A DNA stretch of 64,000 nucleotides from Sphingopyxis sp. OPL5 (GCF_003797775.2 NZ_CP060725.1:4458001-4522000); one strand, 5' to 3'. Positions 34,363-43,592 are shown, counted from the first letter of the stretch. Made by a program: numbers and translations. The notes: generated by a model not told the origin, from the sequence alone.

Positions 34363-35319
34363 ATGAAGAAATGGTTCAAGACGCTCGCCGCCACCTGCGC
34401 GGTCATTCCCTTCGCCCAATGCGCGATAATCCCGGGCGGCAGCGTCGCCCGCGCCGCCGAACCGGCGCCGGTCAGCGCCCCCGCCCCCGCTTCTCCCGCC
34501 GCGACGGTCGATGCCGATCCCGCGCTGTGGGTGGTCAAGGACGATGACACCACCATCTATCTCTTCGGGTCGGTGCATGTGCTGAAGCCCGGCCTCGGCT
34601 GGTTCGACGAGGCGGTGAAGGACGCGTTCGACAAGTCCGACCAGCTGATCCTCGAAATGGTGATGCCAGAGGACCAGGGCGAGGTGGCGAAGGTGATGAA
34701 ACCGCTCGCGATGGACACGACCGGCAAGACCATCCCGTCGCGCCTCAACGCCGAGGAACTCAAGGCCTATCAGGCGGCGATGACAAGCCTCGGGCTGCCC
34801 GCCAATGCCTTCGACAATTTCGAACCCTGGTTTCCTGCAATGACGCTGTCAGTCCTGCCACTGACCAAGCTTGGCTATGACCCCGAACAGGGCGCCGAAA
34901 AGAAGCTCACCGCGGCGGCGCAGGCTGCGGGCAAACCGATCGCGGGTTTCGAAACGCTCGAGGAACAGCTCGGCTTCTTCGACGCGCTGCCCGAAACGCA
35001 GCAAGTCGCCTTCCTCAACGCGACCGTCCGTGACCTCGACAAGCTGGGCCCGATGCTCGACAAGATGGTCGTGCTATGGGCCAAGGGCGACCCCAAGAAG
35101 CTCGCCGTGCTGATGAACGAGAGCATGGCCGGAACCCCTGAGCTGGCCAAGGTCCTGCTCTACGACCGCAACGCGCGCTGGGCCGAGCAGATCAAGGCAC
35201 GTATGGCCCAGCCCGGAACCGTGTTCGTCGCGGTCGGGGCAGGACATCTTGCCGGGAAGAACAGCGTCCAGGATTATTTGAAGAAGCGCGGCCTGTCGGC
35301 AAAGCGGGTCAAATATTGA
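34363..35319 (+). CDS. TraB/GumN-family secreted protein (copy 1)
   Basis: A 318-residue protein with an N-terminal signal sequence (MKKWFKTLAATCAVIPFAQC) that may include a lipidated cysteine. The TraB/GumN domain follows: ALWVVKDDDTTIYLFGSVHV, LKPGLGWFDEAVKDAFDKSD, QLILEMV, and the C-terminal TVFVAVGAGHLAGKNSVQDY. The family is related to TIKI metalloproteases, which use GxxH and ExxN-type sites; GSVHVL and GAGHL here fit. Its TGA overlaps the start of the paralogue downstream. Confidence 0.88.
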   Translation: MKKWFKTLAATCAVIPFAQCAIIPGGSVARAAEPAPVSAPAPASPAATVDADPALWVVKDDDTTIYLFGSVHVLKPGLGWFDEAVKDAFDKSDQLILEMVMPEDQGEVAKVMKPLAMDTTGKTIPSRLNAEELKAYQAAMTSLGLPANAFDNFEPWFPAMTLSVLPLTKLGYDPEQGAEKKLTAAAQAAGKPIAGFETLEEQLGFFDALPETQQVAFLNATVRDLDKLGPMLDKMVVLWAKGDPKKLAVLMNESMAGTPELAKVLLYDRNARWAEQIKARMAQPGTVFVAVGAGHLAGKNSVQDYLKKRGLSAKRVKY

Positions 35320-36221
35320 CCCGCCGGGATAGTCTGTTCCGCCAACAGGGTCGCCGCTTTGCGGTCGCCCTGTTCGCGTGCCTGCTGGCAGCGTGCAGCC
35401 CGGCGCCGGAAGCCGAGGTGGCCAAACCCGCGATGTGGCTGGTCGCGGATGACGACACGCGCATCTTCCTGCTCGGCACGATGCACGCCCTGCCCGCCGG
35501 AACCGAATGGGACGGCGGCGAAGTCGGCAAGGCGATCGCATCCGCAGACGAACTGATCCTCGAACTGTCGCCCGACCAGCTGGCGGCGGTGGGGGCCGAG
35601 TTCCAGCGACTCGCGCCGCGCGAGGCGCCGCTCGCGATGGACAAGCGCCTGCCCGCGCCGGCGCTCGCCGCCTATCGCACGCTCGAGGCGAGCGGGGCGG
35701 GGCAGCCGTTCGGCGGCGACGCACTCGACGACTGGGCGGTGATGGTGATGATGGGCCAGCGCGTCGCGCAGAACGCCGCCTTGTTGCCGTCGAACGGCGT
35801 CGAAACCGGGCTGACCGTACAATTCAAGGACGCGGGGAAACCGATCGGCGGCTTGGAAAGCGCGCGGGCGCAGCTGATGATGTTCGAAACGCTCGATCCC
35901 GCCACGCAGCGGACCCTGCTCACCAAAGCCGCTGCTGGAGCCGGTGACGCGGTGCCGACGGTCGAGGCGCTGACCGCCGCCTGGGCGCGCGGCGACGTGA
36001 AGGCGCTGGAAGCGATGATCAACGAGGATGTCGACGCGGTACCCGCCGCGCGCGCCACGATCATCACCGACCGCAACCGGCGCTGGAGCCTGTGGGCGAA
36101 GCAGCGGATGACGAAACCCGGAACACTGCTCGTCGCGGTCGGCGCCGGGCATCTTGTCGGCCCCGACGGCGTGCCCGCCTTGCTGGAGGCCGAGGGTTTT
36201 CGGGTGACGCGGGTGCAATAG
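35316..36221 (+). CDS. TraB/GumN-family lipoprotein (copy 2)
   Basis: A 301-residue paralogue of the preceding protein: MWLVADDDTRIFLLGTMHAL, ASADELILELSPDQLAAVGA and TLLVAVGAGHLVGPDGVPAL align with its GSVHVL and GAGHLAG parts. The N-terminus ends in the lipobox FACLLAACS, so it is probably a lipoprotein. It starts at TTG 35316, overlapping the previous TGA, so the two are translationally coupled. A tandem duplication that diverged is the likely origin. Confidence 0.85.
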   Translation: MTRRDSLFRQQGRRFAVALFACLLAACSPAPEAEVAKPAMWLVADDDTRIFLLGTMHALPAGTEWDGGEVGKAIASADELILELSPDQLAAVGAEFQRLAPREAPLAMDKRLPAPALAAYRTLEASGAGQPFGGDALDDWAVMVMMGQRVAQNAALLPSNGVETGLTVQFKDAGKPIGGLESARAQLMMFETLDPATQRTLLTKAAAGAGDAVPTVEALTAAWARGDVKALEAMINEDVDAVPAARATIITDRNRRWSLWAKQRMTKPGTLLVAVGAGHLVGPDGVPALLEAEGFRVTRVQ

Positions 36222-36331
36222 GCGCCGCAGCGCTTGCATTTCCGCCGGTTGGGCGCTAAGCGCCCCCGCTTCCGACCATGGTCATCCCTGGAGGCGTGGC
36301 GGAACTGTGTAATCTGTTTCGGAGAAAAATG

Positions 36332-36958
36332 ATGAGCGACCAGCTGGTGCTGTCGGCCGAGACGCGTGATCGCGGAGGCAAGGGAGCCTCGCGTGAACTG
36401 CGTCGTAATGGCCGCGTCCCCGCCGTTGTCTATGGCGGCAAAGAAGAACCCCTGATGATCCATGTCGAAGAAAAGCTGCTGATGAAGCAGTTGATGACGG
36501 GTCACTTCATGAACTCGGTCGTTATGATCGAGGTCGATGGCAAGCAGGTTCGCACCCTGCCGAAGGACGTCGCTTTCCACCCGGTCAAGGATCGTCCGAT
36601 CCACGCCGACTTCCTGCGCATCAGCAAGGATGCAAAGGTCCATGTCGCGGTTCCGGTGATCTTCGCCAATGAAGAAGCCTCGCCGGGCCTGAAGCGCGGC
36701 GGCGTGCTGAACATCGTGCGTCACGAGCTGGAGCTGGTGTGCGACGCGGCCAACATCCCCGACGACATCTCGATCGACGTCACCGGCTTCGACGTCGGCG
36801 ATTCGATCCACATCAGCCACGTCAAGCTGCCCAAGGGCAGCGAAAGCGCGATCACCGACCGCGATTTCACCATCGCGACGATCGTTGCTCCGTCGGCACT
36901 CAAGTCGACCGGCGGCGACACGACCAAGGATGACGGCGAAACCGCCGAAGAAGCCTGA
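36332..36958 (+). CDS. rplY: 50S ribosomal protein L25 (Ctc type)
   Basis: A 208-residue L25/Ctc protein, long form with the C-terminal beta domain. Family segments: [59 protein letters not shown] and [20 protein letters not shown]. It binds 5S rRNA in the large ribosomal subunit. ATG at 36332 has GGAG 7 bp ahead; 36329 is also possible. It lies upstream of pth, the common order, with a hairpin between. Confidence 0.95.
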   Translation: MSDQLVLSAETRDRGGKGASRELRRNGRVPAVVYGGKEEPLMIHVEEKLLMKQLMTGHFMNSVVMIEVDGKQVRTLPKDVAFHPVKDRPIHADFLRISKDAKVHVAVPVIFANEEASPGLKRGGVLNIVRHELELVCDAANIPDDISIDVTGFDVGDSIHISHVKLPKGSESAITDRDFTIATIVAPSALKSTGGDTTKDDGETAEEA

Positions 36959-36966
36959 ATCTGATC

Positions 36967-36994
36967 GGGCCGCCTTCGTTCGCGAAGGCGGCCC
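36967..36994 (+). terminator. Hairpin between rplY and pth
   Basis: GGGCCGCCTTCG and CGAAGGCGGCCC form a perfect 12-bp stem with a TTCG tetraloop, a very stable fold. Only CTTCC follows, not a long T run, so it may attenuate rather than stop transcription into pth, which starts 27 bp on. Confidence 0.6.
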
Positions 36995-37021
36995 CTTCCG
37001 GACCCCGAGAAGGGCACTGCC

Positions 37022-37591
37022 ATGCAACTCTGGGTCGGCCTCGGCAATCCCGGGCCCCAATATGCGATGCACCGTCACAATGTCGGCTTCATGGCCGCCG
37101 ACGTCATCGCCGACGTCCATGGCTTTCCTGCCCCGGCCAAGAAATTCCAGGGCTGGATCCAGGACGGGCGCATCGGATCGCAGCGTATCCTGCTGCTGAA
37201 ACCCGGCACCTTCATGAACGAAAGCGGCCGCAGCGTGCGCGCCGCGCTCGATTTCTATAAATTGACGCCGCAAGACGTCACCGTCTTTTACGACGAGCTC
37301 GACCTCGCGCCGATGAAGATCAAGATCAAGCAGGGCGGCGGCGCGGCGGGCCACAACGGTATCCGCAGCATGATCCAGCATATCGGCGACGATTTCCGCC
37401 GCGTGCGCATTGGCATCGGCCATCCGGGACACAAGGACCGCGTGACCGGCCATGTGCTGGGCAATTATCACAAGAGCGAGATGGAGCCGCTGGTCGACCT
37501 GCTCGGCGCGATCGCGGCCGAAGCACCGTGGCTGGCGGATGGCAACGACGCGCGCTTTGTGAGCGATATCGCGCTGCGATTGCAGAACTGA
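37022..37591 (+). CDS. pth: Peptidyl-tRNA hydrolase
   Basis: A 189-residue enzyme that releases peptides from peptidyl-tRNA that falls off the ribosome. The catalytic histidine is in MHRHNVGFMAADVI (about residue 20). LLKPGTFMNESGRSVRAALD, FYDELDLAPMKIKIKQGGGA and GHNGIRSMIQHIGDDFRRVR complete the family pattern. Length is normal. It follows rplY and precedes a P-loop kinase by 6 bp. Confidence 0.97.
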   Translation: MQLWVGLGNPGPQYAMHRHNVGFMAADVIADVHGFPAPAKKFQGWIQDGRIGSQRILLLKPGTFMNESGRSVRAALDFYKLTPQDVTVFYDELDLAPMKIKIKQGGGAAGHNGIRSMIQHIGDDFRRVRIGIGHPGHKDRVTGHVLGNYHKSEMEPLVDLLGAIAAEAPWLADGNDARFVSDIALRLQN

Positions 37592-37597
37592 ATCCCC

Positions 37598-38107
37598 GTG
37601 GAGCGGGTGCTGGTCATCGGTCCCTGCGGCGCCGGAAAATCGACGCTGTCAACCGACCTCGCCCGGCGGCTGAGCCTGCCGGTGCATCATCTCGACCGGC
37701 TCCATTGGCATCCGGGCTGGGTCGAGGGCGACAAGGACGAGCTGATCGAAGAACTCGCCGCGATCACCGCCGGCGAGCGCTGGCTGATCGACGGCAATTA
37801 CGGGGGCACGATGGCGCAGCGGCTCAAGCGCGCCGACACCGTGGTCTATCTCGATTTTCCGATCGGGCTCTGCTTCTGGCGCGCACTGAAACGAATCTGG
37901 ACATGGCGCGGCCGATCGCGCCCCGACATGAGCGAAGGCTGCCCCGAGCGGTTCGACCTCGCATTCCTCGCCTATATCCTACGCTGGAACCAGGGCCCTC
38001 GTCCCCGGACCGAAGCGGCACTCGAAGGATTCGCGGGCGAACTGATCCGGCTCAAAAATCCGCAGGCCTTGCAGGATTGGCTGGCGAGGTTGCCCAAGCG
38101 TCATTGA
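37598..38107 (+). CDS. P-loop kinase-like (adenylate kinase/FlaR family) protein
   Basis: A 169-residue protein with Walker A VLVIGPCGAGKSTLSTDLAR at the start, and HHLDRLHWHPGW and WLIDGNYGGTMAQRLKRADT, the pattern of the topology-modulation/adenylate-kinase-like group. The DFP segment VVYLDFP is the Walker B part. The start is GTG 37598, 6 bp after the pth stop. The substrate is unknown; members phosphorylate nucleotides or small molecules. It is probably co-transcribed with pth. Confidence 0.85.
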   Translation: MERVLVIGPCGAGKSTLSTDLARRLSLPVHHLDRLHWHPGWVEGDKDELIEELAAITAGERWLIDGNYGGTMAQRLKRADTVVYLDFPIGLCFWRALKRIWTWRGRSRPDMSEGCPERFDLAFLAYILRWNQGPRPRTEAALEGFAGELIRLKNPQALQDWLARLPKRH

Positions 38108-38166
38108 CGGCAATTTGGCGCGCGCACCGGTTTGATGCATGATGGCGCCCCGAAAGGAGCCTCCTC

Positions 38167-39162
38167 ATGCCCCACTCCGCGTCCCCCAATCGCCGCCAGT
38201 TGCTCGCCGGTGCCGCCGCGCTGACCGCCGCAGCGCCTGCCCTGTTGCGTGCCGCCGAACCACTGGCCCCCGATGCGCTGAAGGGCCGCACCGTGCTGAT
38301 CACCGGCGCGTCGAGCGGGTTCGGGCGGCTCGGGGCGCTGCTCTACGCGAAACATGGCGCGAAGGTGATCGCGACGATGCGCAACACCCCGCGACCGGAA
38401 GCCGACAGCCTGATCGCGGAGGCGGAGACGGACAGGCTCGACCTGCATGTCGTGGAGATCGACGTCACCGACGATGCATCGGTCGCCAGCGGCACCGCCG
38501 AGGCGCTGAAGATCGCGGGCGGACGCATCGATACGCTCATCAACAATGCCGGCATCGGCATCACCGGGCCGGTCGAGGTGCAGGATATGGAGGCGACGCG
38601 CCTCATCTTCGAAACCAATGTGCTGGGCATCCAGCGCATGCTGCGCGCGTTGTTGCCGCAGATGCGAGCGGCGAAGAGCGGGCAGATCTTCAACATATCG
38701 TCGCAGCTCGGCCGCGTCATCGTGCCCGGCGGCGGCCATTATTCGGCGACCAAATTCGCGGTCGAAGCCTTGTCCGAACAGCTCGCCTATGAGTTGGTGC
38801 CGCACGGCATCGAGGTGACGATCATCCAGCCCGGCGGTTATCCGACCAGGGTATGGGTCAACCGCAACATCTATACGGGCGCGCTGAAGGGCCGCAGCGA
38901 TGGCGACCTGCTCGCAGCTTATGCCCCCTTCACACGCGGTATGGGGACCGAGGACGGCAGCGGGCGCAGCGCCGACCCCGCCGACGTGCCGCGCGCGATC
39001 GCCGAGATCATGGCGATGCCCGCGGGCAAACGCCCGCTGCGCAGCGCGGTGCATCCGGGCAGCAAGCCGCAGGAGGCGATCAACAAGGTCTCGGCCGAGG
39101 TCCAGCTAGCGTGGCTGGGCGGCAGCCAGCTTGGGCCGCTGGTCCGCGCGGTGCACGACTGA
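38167..39162 (+). CDS. Exported short-chain dehydrogenase/reductase
   Basis: A 331-residue SDR oxidoreductase with a twin-arginine type signal (NRRQLLAGAAALTAAAPALL). The fold's motifs are present: cofactor loop TGASSGFG, NNAG (in TLINNAGIGITGPVE), and the catalytic YSATK with its serine in FNISSQLG. An exported SDR with a Tat signal is unusual, since most are cytosolic. It may be folded with NAD(P) before export. The substrate is unknown. ATG 38167 follows an AAGGAG. Confidence 0.88.
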   Translation: MPHSASPNRRQLLAGAAALTAAAPALLRAAEPLAPDALKGRTVLITGASSGFGRLGALLYAKHGAKVIATMRNTPRPEADSLIAEAETDRLDLHVVEIDVTDDASVASGTAEALKIAGGRIDTLINNAGIGITGPVEVQDMEATRLIFETNVLGIQRMLRALLPQMRAAKSGQIFNISSQLGRVIVPGGGHYSATKFAVEALSEQLAYELVPHGIEVTIIQPGGYPTRVWVNRNIYTGALKGRSDGDLLAAYAPFTRGMGTEDGSGRSADPADVPRAIAEIMAMPAGKRPLRSAVHPGSKPQEAINKVSAEVQLAWLGGSQLGPLVRAVHD

Positions 39163-39307
39163 CGGGGCCGGTTGTCACATCGGTGTCATGCAAGTCATGC
39201 CGGCCTGACATGTTCAAGCAACAACGCTGACACCTCCCCCTGCCATCGGGAGCCACCTCATCGGAGCGATCCAGCTCCGGGGCTCAACCGAACAACAGGG
39301 GTACTGC

Positions 39308-41173
39308 ATGTCACATCTTACCGACGAAGCCCGCGCGCCGTATCGCCGCGCGACCGCCGATCTCGACGGCCCGAACAGCCTGGAAGCGATCGTCGCCGCC
39401 AACCCGTCGCGCCGCTCGCTGCTCGTCAACGGCCTGTTCGGCCTGTCGGTGCTACCGGCGCTCGCGGCGTGCAACACCGATGGCGATCCGGTGGTGACGG
39501 TGCCGCCGACGCCCACCCCGACCCCCACGCCGACCCCGACGCCGCCGAGCTTCGCGGTCAATTTCACCTCGGTCGCCGCGAACCGCAACGACACGGTCAC
39601 CGTGCCGGCGGGCTACACCGTCGACGTACTGCTGAAGGCGGGCGATTCGGTCGAGACCGGCACCCCCTATTCGGGCAGCTTCCCCGCCAGCCCCGCGGTC
39701 GCCGAGAAATGGGCCGGCGGCAACCATGACGGCATGGAATATTTCGCCTTTCCGGGCGTCGATGCGAACAACCGCGGCCTGCTGGCGCTGAACTTCGAAT
39801 ATCCCGATTTCAACATCCTGATGGCGGGCAACTACGACCCGGCGACCGCCAGCGCCGACCAGAAGGCGATCGCCCTGTCGGCGGTCGGCATCGGCGTCGT
39901 CGAGATTTCGAAGGGCAGCGACGGCAAATGGTCGGTGCAGGCGGGATCGACCTATAACCGTCGCTACACCGGCAACAGCGCCTATCGCGCCGGTGGCCCC
40001 GCGGCGGGCCTGCTGTCGGGCAGCATCAAGGGCATGCTCAACAATTGCGCCAGCGGCCGGACCCCGTGGGACACCTATCTGACCTGCGAGGAAACCACCG
40101 ACAATTATCTCGACCCTACCAAGCCCGCGAACGATTATGGCTGGGTGGTCGAGATCGATCCGCTGCGCGAACTGGCGGCGCCGACCAAGCGCACCGCGAT
40201 GGGCCGCTTCAGCCACGAGAACGTCGCCTTCATGGCGAACGCCGACCGCCGCGTCGCTTTTTATATGGGCGACGACTCGACCCCCGGGTGCATCTACAAA
40301 TTCATCCCCGACCGGGCCTATAGCGCCACCAACCGCGCCGCGAACACCGACCTGCTCGACTATGGCACTCTCTACGTCGCGCGTTTCAACGGCGACGGCA
40401 CGGGCGAATGGCGCGCGCTGGTCGTCGGCCAGAACGGCCTGACCGCGGGCGCGTCGGACCCCGGCAATGTCAGCCAGAGCACGACGCCACCGGCGCCGAC
40501 GATCGTCAACTTCAACAATCAGGCCGACGTGCTGATCAACTGCCAATCGGCGGCGCGCGTCGCCGGCGGCACCGTGATGGATCGTCCCGAGTGGATCACG
40601 GTCGCCCCCGACAATAAGGCGGTGTTCGTCACGCTGACCAACAACAGCGGGCGCCGCGTCACCGACCCCGCCAACCCGCGCGTTACCAACCGCCACGGCC
40701 ATATCCTGAAGTTCCGCGAGGAAGGCGATTCGCCGCTGGCGACCAAGTTCAGCTGGGAAATCTTCCTGCTGGCGGGCGACCCGGCCTGGGCGTCGGGCGG
40801 GTCGAACCTGACGGGCAATATCAACGGCGACACCTTCTCCAGCCCCGACGGCATCCGCATCGACCCGCAGGGTCGCCTGTGGGTGCAGACCGACCATAGC
40901 GTCCCCGGCACCTCCGGTGCCTCGGGCGTCAGCATCGAGGACACGGTCGGACAGAACGCGATGTTCTACCTCGACCAGGCGACGAAGCAGTCGAAACGCT
41001 TCCTCGTCGGCCCGGTCGGGTGCGAGATCACCGGTCTCGCCTATACACCCGACCTTCGTACCTTCTTCGTCAACATCCAGCATCCGACGGGCAACTGGCC
41101 GGTTTCGGGCCAGCAGCCGCGCTCGTCGACCATCGTGGTGCGCCGGACCGACAACCAGCCGGTCGGCAACTGA
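39308..41173 (+). CDS. phoX: PhoX-family alkaline phosphatase-like protein
   Basis: A 621-residue PhoX/DUF839 protein. The N-terminus has a membrane segment (SLLVNGLFGLSVLPALAACN) resembling a lipoprotein or Tat signal, then a Pro-Thr repeat linker at about residues 66-79. The beta-propeller follows: DGMEYFAFPGVDANNRGLLA, NNCASGRTPWDTYLTCEETT, MGRFSHENVAFMANADRRVA, DGIRIDPQGRLWVQTDHS and the C-terminal NIQHPTGNWP. PhoX enzymes use iron and calcium to release phosphate outside the cell. A phoB box was not seen. A good terminator follows. Confidence 0.92.
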   Translation: MSHLTDEARAPYRRATADLDGPNSLEAIVAANPSRRSLLVNGLFGLSVLPALAACNTDGDPVVTVPPTPTPTPTPTPTPPSFAVNFTSVAANRNDTVTVPAGYTVDVLLKAGDSVETGTPYSGSFPASPAVAEKWAGGNHDGMEYFAFPGVDANNRGLLALNFEYPDFNILMAGNYDPATASADQKAIALSAVGIGVVEISKGSDGKWSVQAGSTYNRRYTGNSAYRAGGPAAGLLSGSIKGMLNNCASGRTPWDTYLTCEETTDNYLDPTKPANDYGWVVEIDPLRELAAPTKRTAMGRFSHENVAFMANADRRVAFYMGDDSTPGCIYKFIPDRAYSATNRAANTDLLDYGTLYVARFNGDGTGEWRALVVGQNGLTAGASDPGNVSQSTTPPAPTIVNFNNQADVLINCQSAARVAGGTVMDRPEWITVAPDNKAVFVTLTNNSGRRVTDPANPRVTNRHGHILKFREEGDSPLATKFSWEIFLLAGDPAWASGGSNLTGNINGDTFSSPDGIRIDPQGRLWVQTDHSVPGTSGASGVSIEDTVGQNAMFYLDQATKQSKRFLVGPVGCEITGLAYTPDLRTFFVNIQHPTGNWPVSGQQPRSSTIVVRRTDNQPVGN

Positions 41174-41194
41174 GCCGCGCCATCCGGTAACGAC

Positions 41195-41234
41195 GGGGCC
41201 AGCCTCTCGGCGAGAGGCTGGCCCCTCTATTTTT
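41195..41234 (+). terminator. Rho-independent terminator of phoX
   Basis: GGGGCCAGCCTCTC-GGC-GAGAGGCTGGCCCC (41195-41225) is a perfect 14-bp stem followed by TCTATTTTT. It ends phoX and may also act on the convergent CAP gene, whose stop is at 41227. Confidence 0.92.
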
Positions 41235-41889
41235 CGGCCTTCGCCGGCCGCTGCACCACCGGCAGGCCGTCGGCGGTGCGCGCCATCAGGATCACGCACA
41301 TCGTGCGATGAACCTTGTGCGTGCCGCACGCCACCCCGGCATAGCGATGGCTCTCACGCAGCAAGCTGAGTCGATGGCCCCGGTCGGGCACGCCGTCGTC
41401 GATCAGCAGCTGCTGGACGACCGAGGCCGGACTGTGATGGCCATAGGTAATCACCTCGTTGACATAGGGTCCGCCGCCGCGCGCCCTGACGCGCTCACCC
41501 GGACCGCGCCCGTTCGTCTCATGGCCGACTGCGCCCGAGCGTGACTGCATCGCGACATGGTCGGCGGCGGCACGCGCGAGAAGCGGGCTGTACCGGAGAC
41601 GGGAGAGCGGCCTGGCGGGACGCAGGTCGCGGATCGCCTCGTCGACCGCCGCCACACCCTCGCTGGTCATGATATCGATCTCGCTGCCGCCCTCGCCGAC
41701 GAGCAGCTTGCCCTCGAAACGCGGGCGATAGCCGCGCAGCACCGTCGCATAGCCCGAAGGATCGCCCCGAAAGCGGTTGAGTTCGGCGAGCACGCCGGTT
41801 TCGAAACGGCTCGTCGCCGCGCCGACCCCGGCCACACTCGTCGTCGCGATCACCGCAACCGCCGCCCATCGGATCGCTATTCTCATCAT
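41227..41889 (-). CDS. CAP-domain (SCP/PR1-like) secreted protein
   Basis: A 220-residue protein with a signal peptide (about residues 1-25, cut near GVGAATS). A CAP domain follows: GVLAELNRFRGDPSGYATVL, LSRLRYSPLLARAAADHVAM, SGAVGHETNGRGPGERVRAR and PASVVQQLLIDDGVPDRGHR. Bacterial CAP proteins are extracellular and of mostly unknown role. Two ATG codons (41889 and 41886) are possible. It is convergent with phoX, with which it shares a terminator. Confidence 0.88.
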   Translation of the reverse strand: MMRIAIRWAAVAVIATTSVAGVGAATSRFETGVLAELNRFRGDPSGYATVLRGYRPRFEGKLLVGEGGSEIDIMTSEGVAAVDEAIRDLRPARPLSRLRYSPLLARAAADHVAMQSRSGAVGHETNGRGPGERVRARGGGPYVNEVITYGHHSPASVVQQLLIDDGVPDRGHRLSLLRESHRYAGVACGTHKVHRTMCVILMARTADGLPVVQRPAKAEK

Positions 41890-42019
41890 CGGCGCGATAA
41901 GGGCCCAAGACTGAACCTGCCGCAACCGGTTTCGCATCGGCGGCAAAGGCTGGTGTCGGCGGCCACTTGGCGCTAGGGGCGCGAACAACGCCGGCTCCCG
42001 CCGGAGGCATGGAGTTTTT

Positions 42020-43117
42020 ATGGGTTTCAAATGCGGCATCGTCGGACTGCCCAACGTCGGCAAGTCCACCCTGTTCAACGCGCTGACCGAAACGGCAGCG
42101 GCGCAGGCGGCCAATTACCCCTTCTGCACGATCGAGCCGAACATCGGCAACGTCGCGGTGCCCGACGCGCGGCTCGAAAAGCTCGCCGCCATCGCGGGCA
42201 GCAAGAAGATCATCGCGACCCAACTCGCCTTCGTCGACATCGCGGGCCTGGTGCGCGGCGCGTCGAAGGGCGAAGGCCTCGGCAACCAGTTCCTCGGCAA
42301 CATCCGCGAAGTCGATGCGATCGTCCATGTCCTGCGCTGTTTCGAGGATGACGACATCCAGCATGTCGAAAACCGCGTCGATCCGGTCGCCGATGCCGAG
42401 ACGGTCGAAACCGAGCTGCTGCTCTCCGACCTCGAAAGCCTCGAAAAGCGCGTCCCCGCCTTTGTGAAGAAAGCCGCGCAGGGCGACAAGGAATCGAAGA
42501 TCGCGGCCTCGGTGCTGGGCCAGACGCTCGAACTGCTGCGCGAAGGCAAGCCGGCACGGTTGACCGAGCCGAAGGACGAGGAGGAAGCCCGCGTGCTGCG
42601 CACCGCGCAGCTGCTGACCAGCAAGCCCGTCCTCTATGTCTGCAACGTCGACGAAGGCAGCGCCGCCAACGGCAACGCTTTCTCCAAGAAAGTCTTCGCC
42701 AAGGCCGCCGCCGAGGGCGCGCAGGCCGTTGTCGTCTCCGCCGCGATCGAAAGCGAACTGGTGACGATGGAGATGGCCGACCGGATGGAATTCCTCGAGG
42801 AAATGGGGCTGCACGAAACCGGCCTCGCGCGGGTCATTCGCGCCGGATACGAACTGCTCCATCTGCTGACCTTCTTCACCGTCGGTCCGCAGGAAGCGCG
42901 GGCCTGGACCGTCCACACCGGCGCCACCGCGCCCGAGGCGGCGGGCGAAATCCACAGCGATTTCCAGAAGGGCTTCATCCGCGCCGAGACCATCGCTTAC
43001 GACGACTATGTCGCGCTGGGCGGTGAAGCCAAGGCGCGCGAAGCCGGCAAGCTGCGCGCCGAGGGCAAGGCCTATGTCGTCCATGACGGCGACGTGATGC
43101 ACTTCCTGCATAGTTGA
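42020..43117 (+). CDS. ychF: Redox-regulated ATPase YchF
   Basis: A 365-residue OBG-family P-loop protein. Walker A is GLPNVGKSTLFNALTETAAA. The ASNYPFCTIEPN-type stretch (here QAANYPFCTIEPNIGNVAVP) and VDIAGLVRGASKGEGLGNQF are the switch regions. NVDEG stands in place of a G4 NKxD, which makes it ATP-specific as in the family. The C-terminal TGS domain runs from about residue 270 (LLTFFTVGPQEARAWTVHTG). It associates with ribosomes and oxidative-stress control. A hairpin (43125-43140) follows. Confidence 0.97.
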   Translation: MGFKCGIVGLPNVGKSTLFNALTETAAAQAANYPFCTIEPNIGNVAVPDARLEKLAAIAGSKKIIATQLAFVDIAGLVRGASKGEGLGNQFLGNIREVDAIVHVLRCFEDDDIQHVENRVDPVADAETVETELLLSDLESLEKRVPAFVKKAAQGDKESKIAASVLGQTLELLREGKPARLTEPKDEEEARVLRTAQLLTSKPVLYVCNVDEGSAANGNAFSKKVFAKAAAEGAQAVVVSAAIESELVTMEMADRMEFLEEMGLHETGLARVIRAGYELLHLLTFFTVGPQEARAWTVHTGATAPEAAGEIHSDFQKGFIRAETIAYDDYVALGGEAKAREAGKLRAEGKAYVVHDGDVMHFLHS

Positions 43118-43124
43118 TCCTCCC

Positions 43125-43140
43125 TTCCCGCAAGCGGGAA
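43125..43140 (+). terminator. Short hairpin between ychF and the MerR gene
   Basis: TTCCCG-CAAG-CGGGAA lies between the convergent ychF and merR-type genes. The stem is short and the T run weak, so it is only a possible terminator. Confidence 0.4.
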
Positions 43141-43145
43141 AGGAA

Positions 43146-43550
43146 TCAGGCTGGCTCGAACGCCGCCAGGATCGGGCATGGTCCCTTGTCGCTCGCCGCG
43201 CATTGGTCGGCGAGGCGTGAAAGCGCGGCGCGGGTTTCGGTCATCTGCGCGATCTTGGCGTCGAGGGCCTCGATCCGCTGACGTGCGAGGTGGCGCACCT
43301 GCACGCGATCGTCGCCCACCTCAAGTTCGAGCAATTCGCCGATCTCGTCGAGCGTGAAGCCCGCGCCCTGCGCCGCGCGGATGAATTTCAGGCGCCTCAG
43401 ATCATCCGCATCATAGCGTCGGATTCCTCCGCCCCAGCCGTCGCCGCCAGTGCGCGCGGGCGTCGCGAGCAGGCCGCGCCGCTGATAATAGCGAATCGTT
43501 TCGACCCCGACGCCGCCGGCGGCGGCCAATTTCCCGATGGTGATCTGCAT
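43146..43550 (-). CDS. MerR-family transcriptional regulator
   Basis: A 134-residue MerR protein. The winged helix is in ITIGKLAAAGGVGVETIRYY, QRRGLLATP and GGIRRYDADDLRRLKFIRAA. The dimer helix and a metal-site-like loop QCAASDKGPCPILAAF follow. Mercury MerR proteins use three cysteines; here two remain (in the C-terminal loop), and the first, at the start of the dimer helix, is absent (VGDDRVQVRHL). It may sense another thiol-reactive signal. It is divergent from a glutaredoxin-MauE gene whose promoter has the 19-bp spacer of MerR targets. Confidence 0.9.
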   Translation of the reverse strand: MQITIGKLAAAGGVGVETIRYYQRRGLLATPARTGGDGWGGGIRRYDADDLRRLKFIRAAQGAGFTLDEIGELLELEVGDDRVQVRHLARQRIEALDAKIAQMTETRAALSRLADQCAASDKGPCPILAAFEPA

Positions 43551-43553
43551 CGC

Positions 43554-43592
43554 TTGACTCCGTATCATGGTACGGATGCGATATGGGGGGCA
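43554..43592 (+). promoter_or_regulatory. MerR-type promoter of the glutaredoxin-MauE gene
   Basis: TTGACT (43554-43559), a 19-bp spacer, then CGATAT (43579-43584). The spacer contains CCGTA-TCATGG-TACGG (43560-43575), a palindrome of the type MerR proteins bind, centred between -35 and -10. A 19-bp spacer that the regulator twists to a working geometry is the hallmark of MerR control. Start of transcription would be near 43591-43592, at the ATG, implying a leaderless transcript. Confidence 0.65.

Noticed and set aside
39520..39545. ACCCCGACGCC-type tandem repeat in phoX as a possible regulatory repeat
   Set aside because: It encodes the Pro-Thr linker of PhoX in frame and needs no other explanation.
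39452..41329. Minus-strand frame of 625 codons across phoX
   Set aside because: Antisense of PhoX, which has clear family segments and a terminator on the plus strand.
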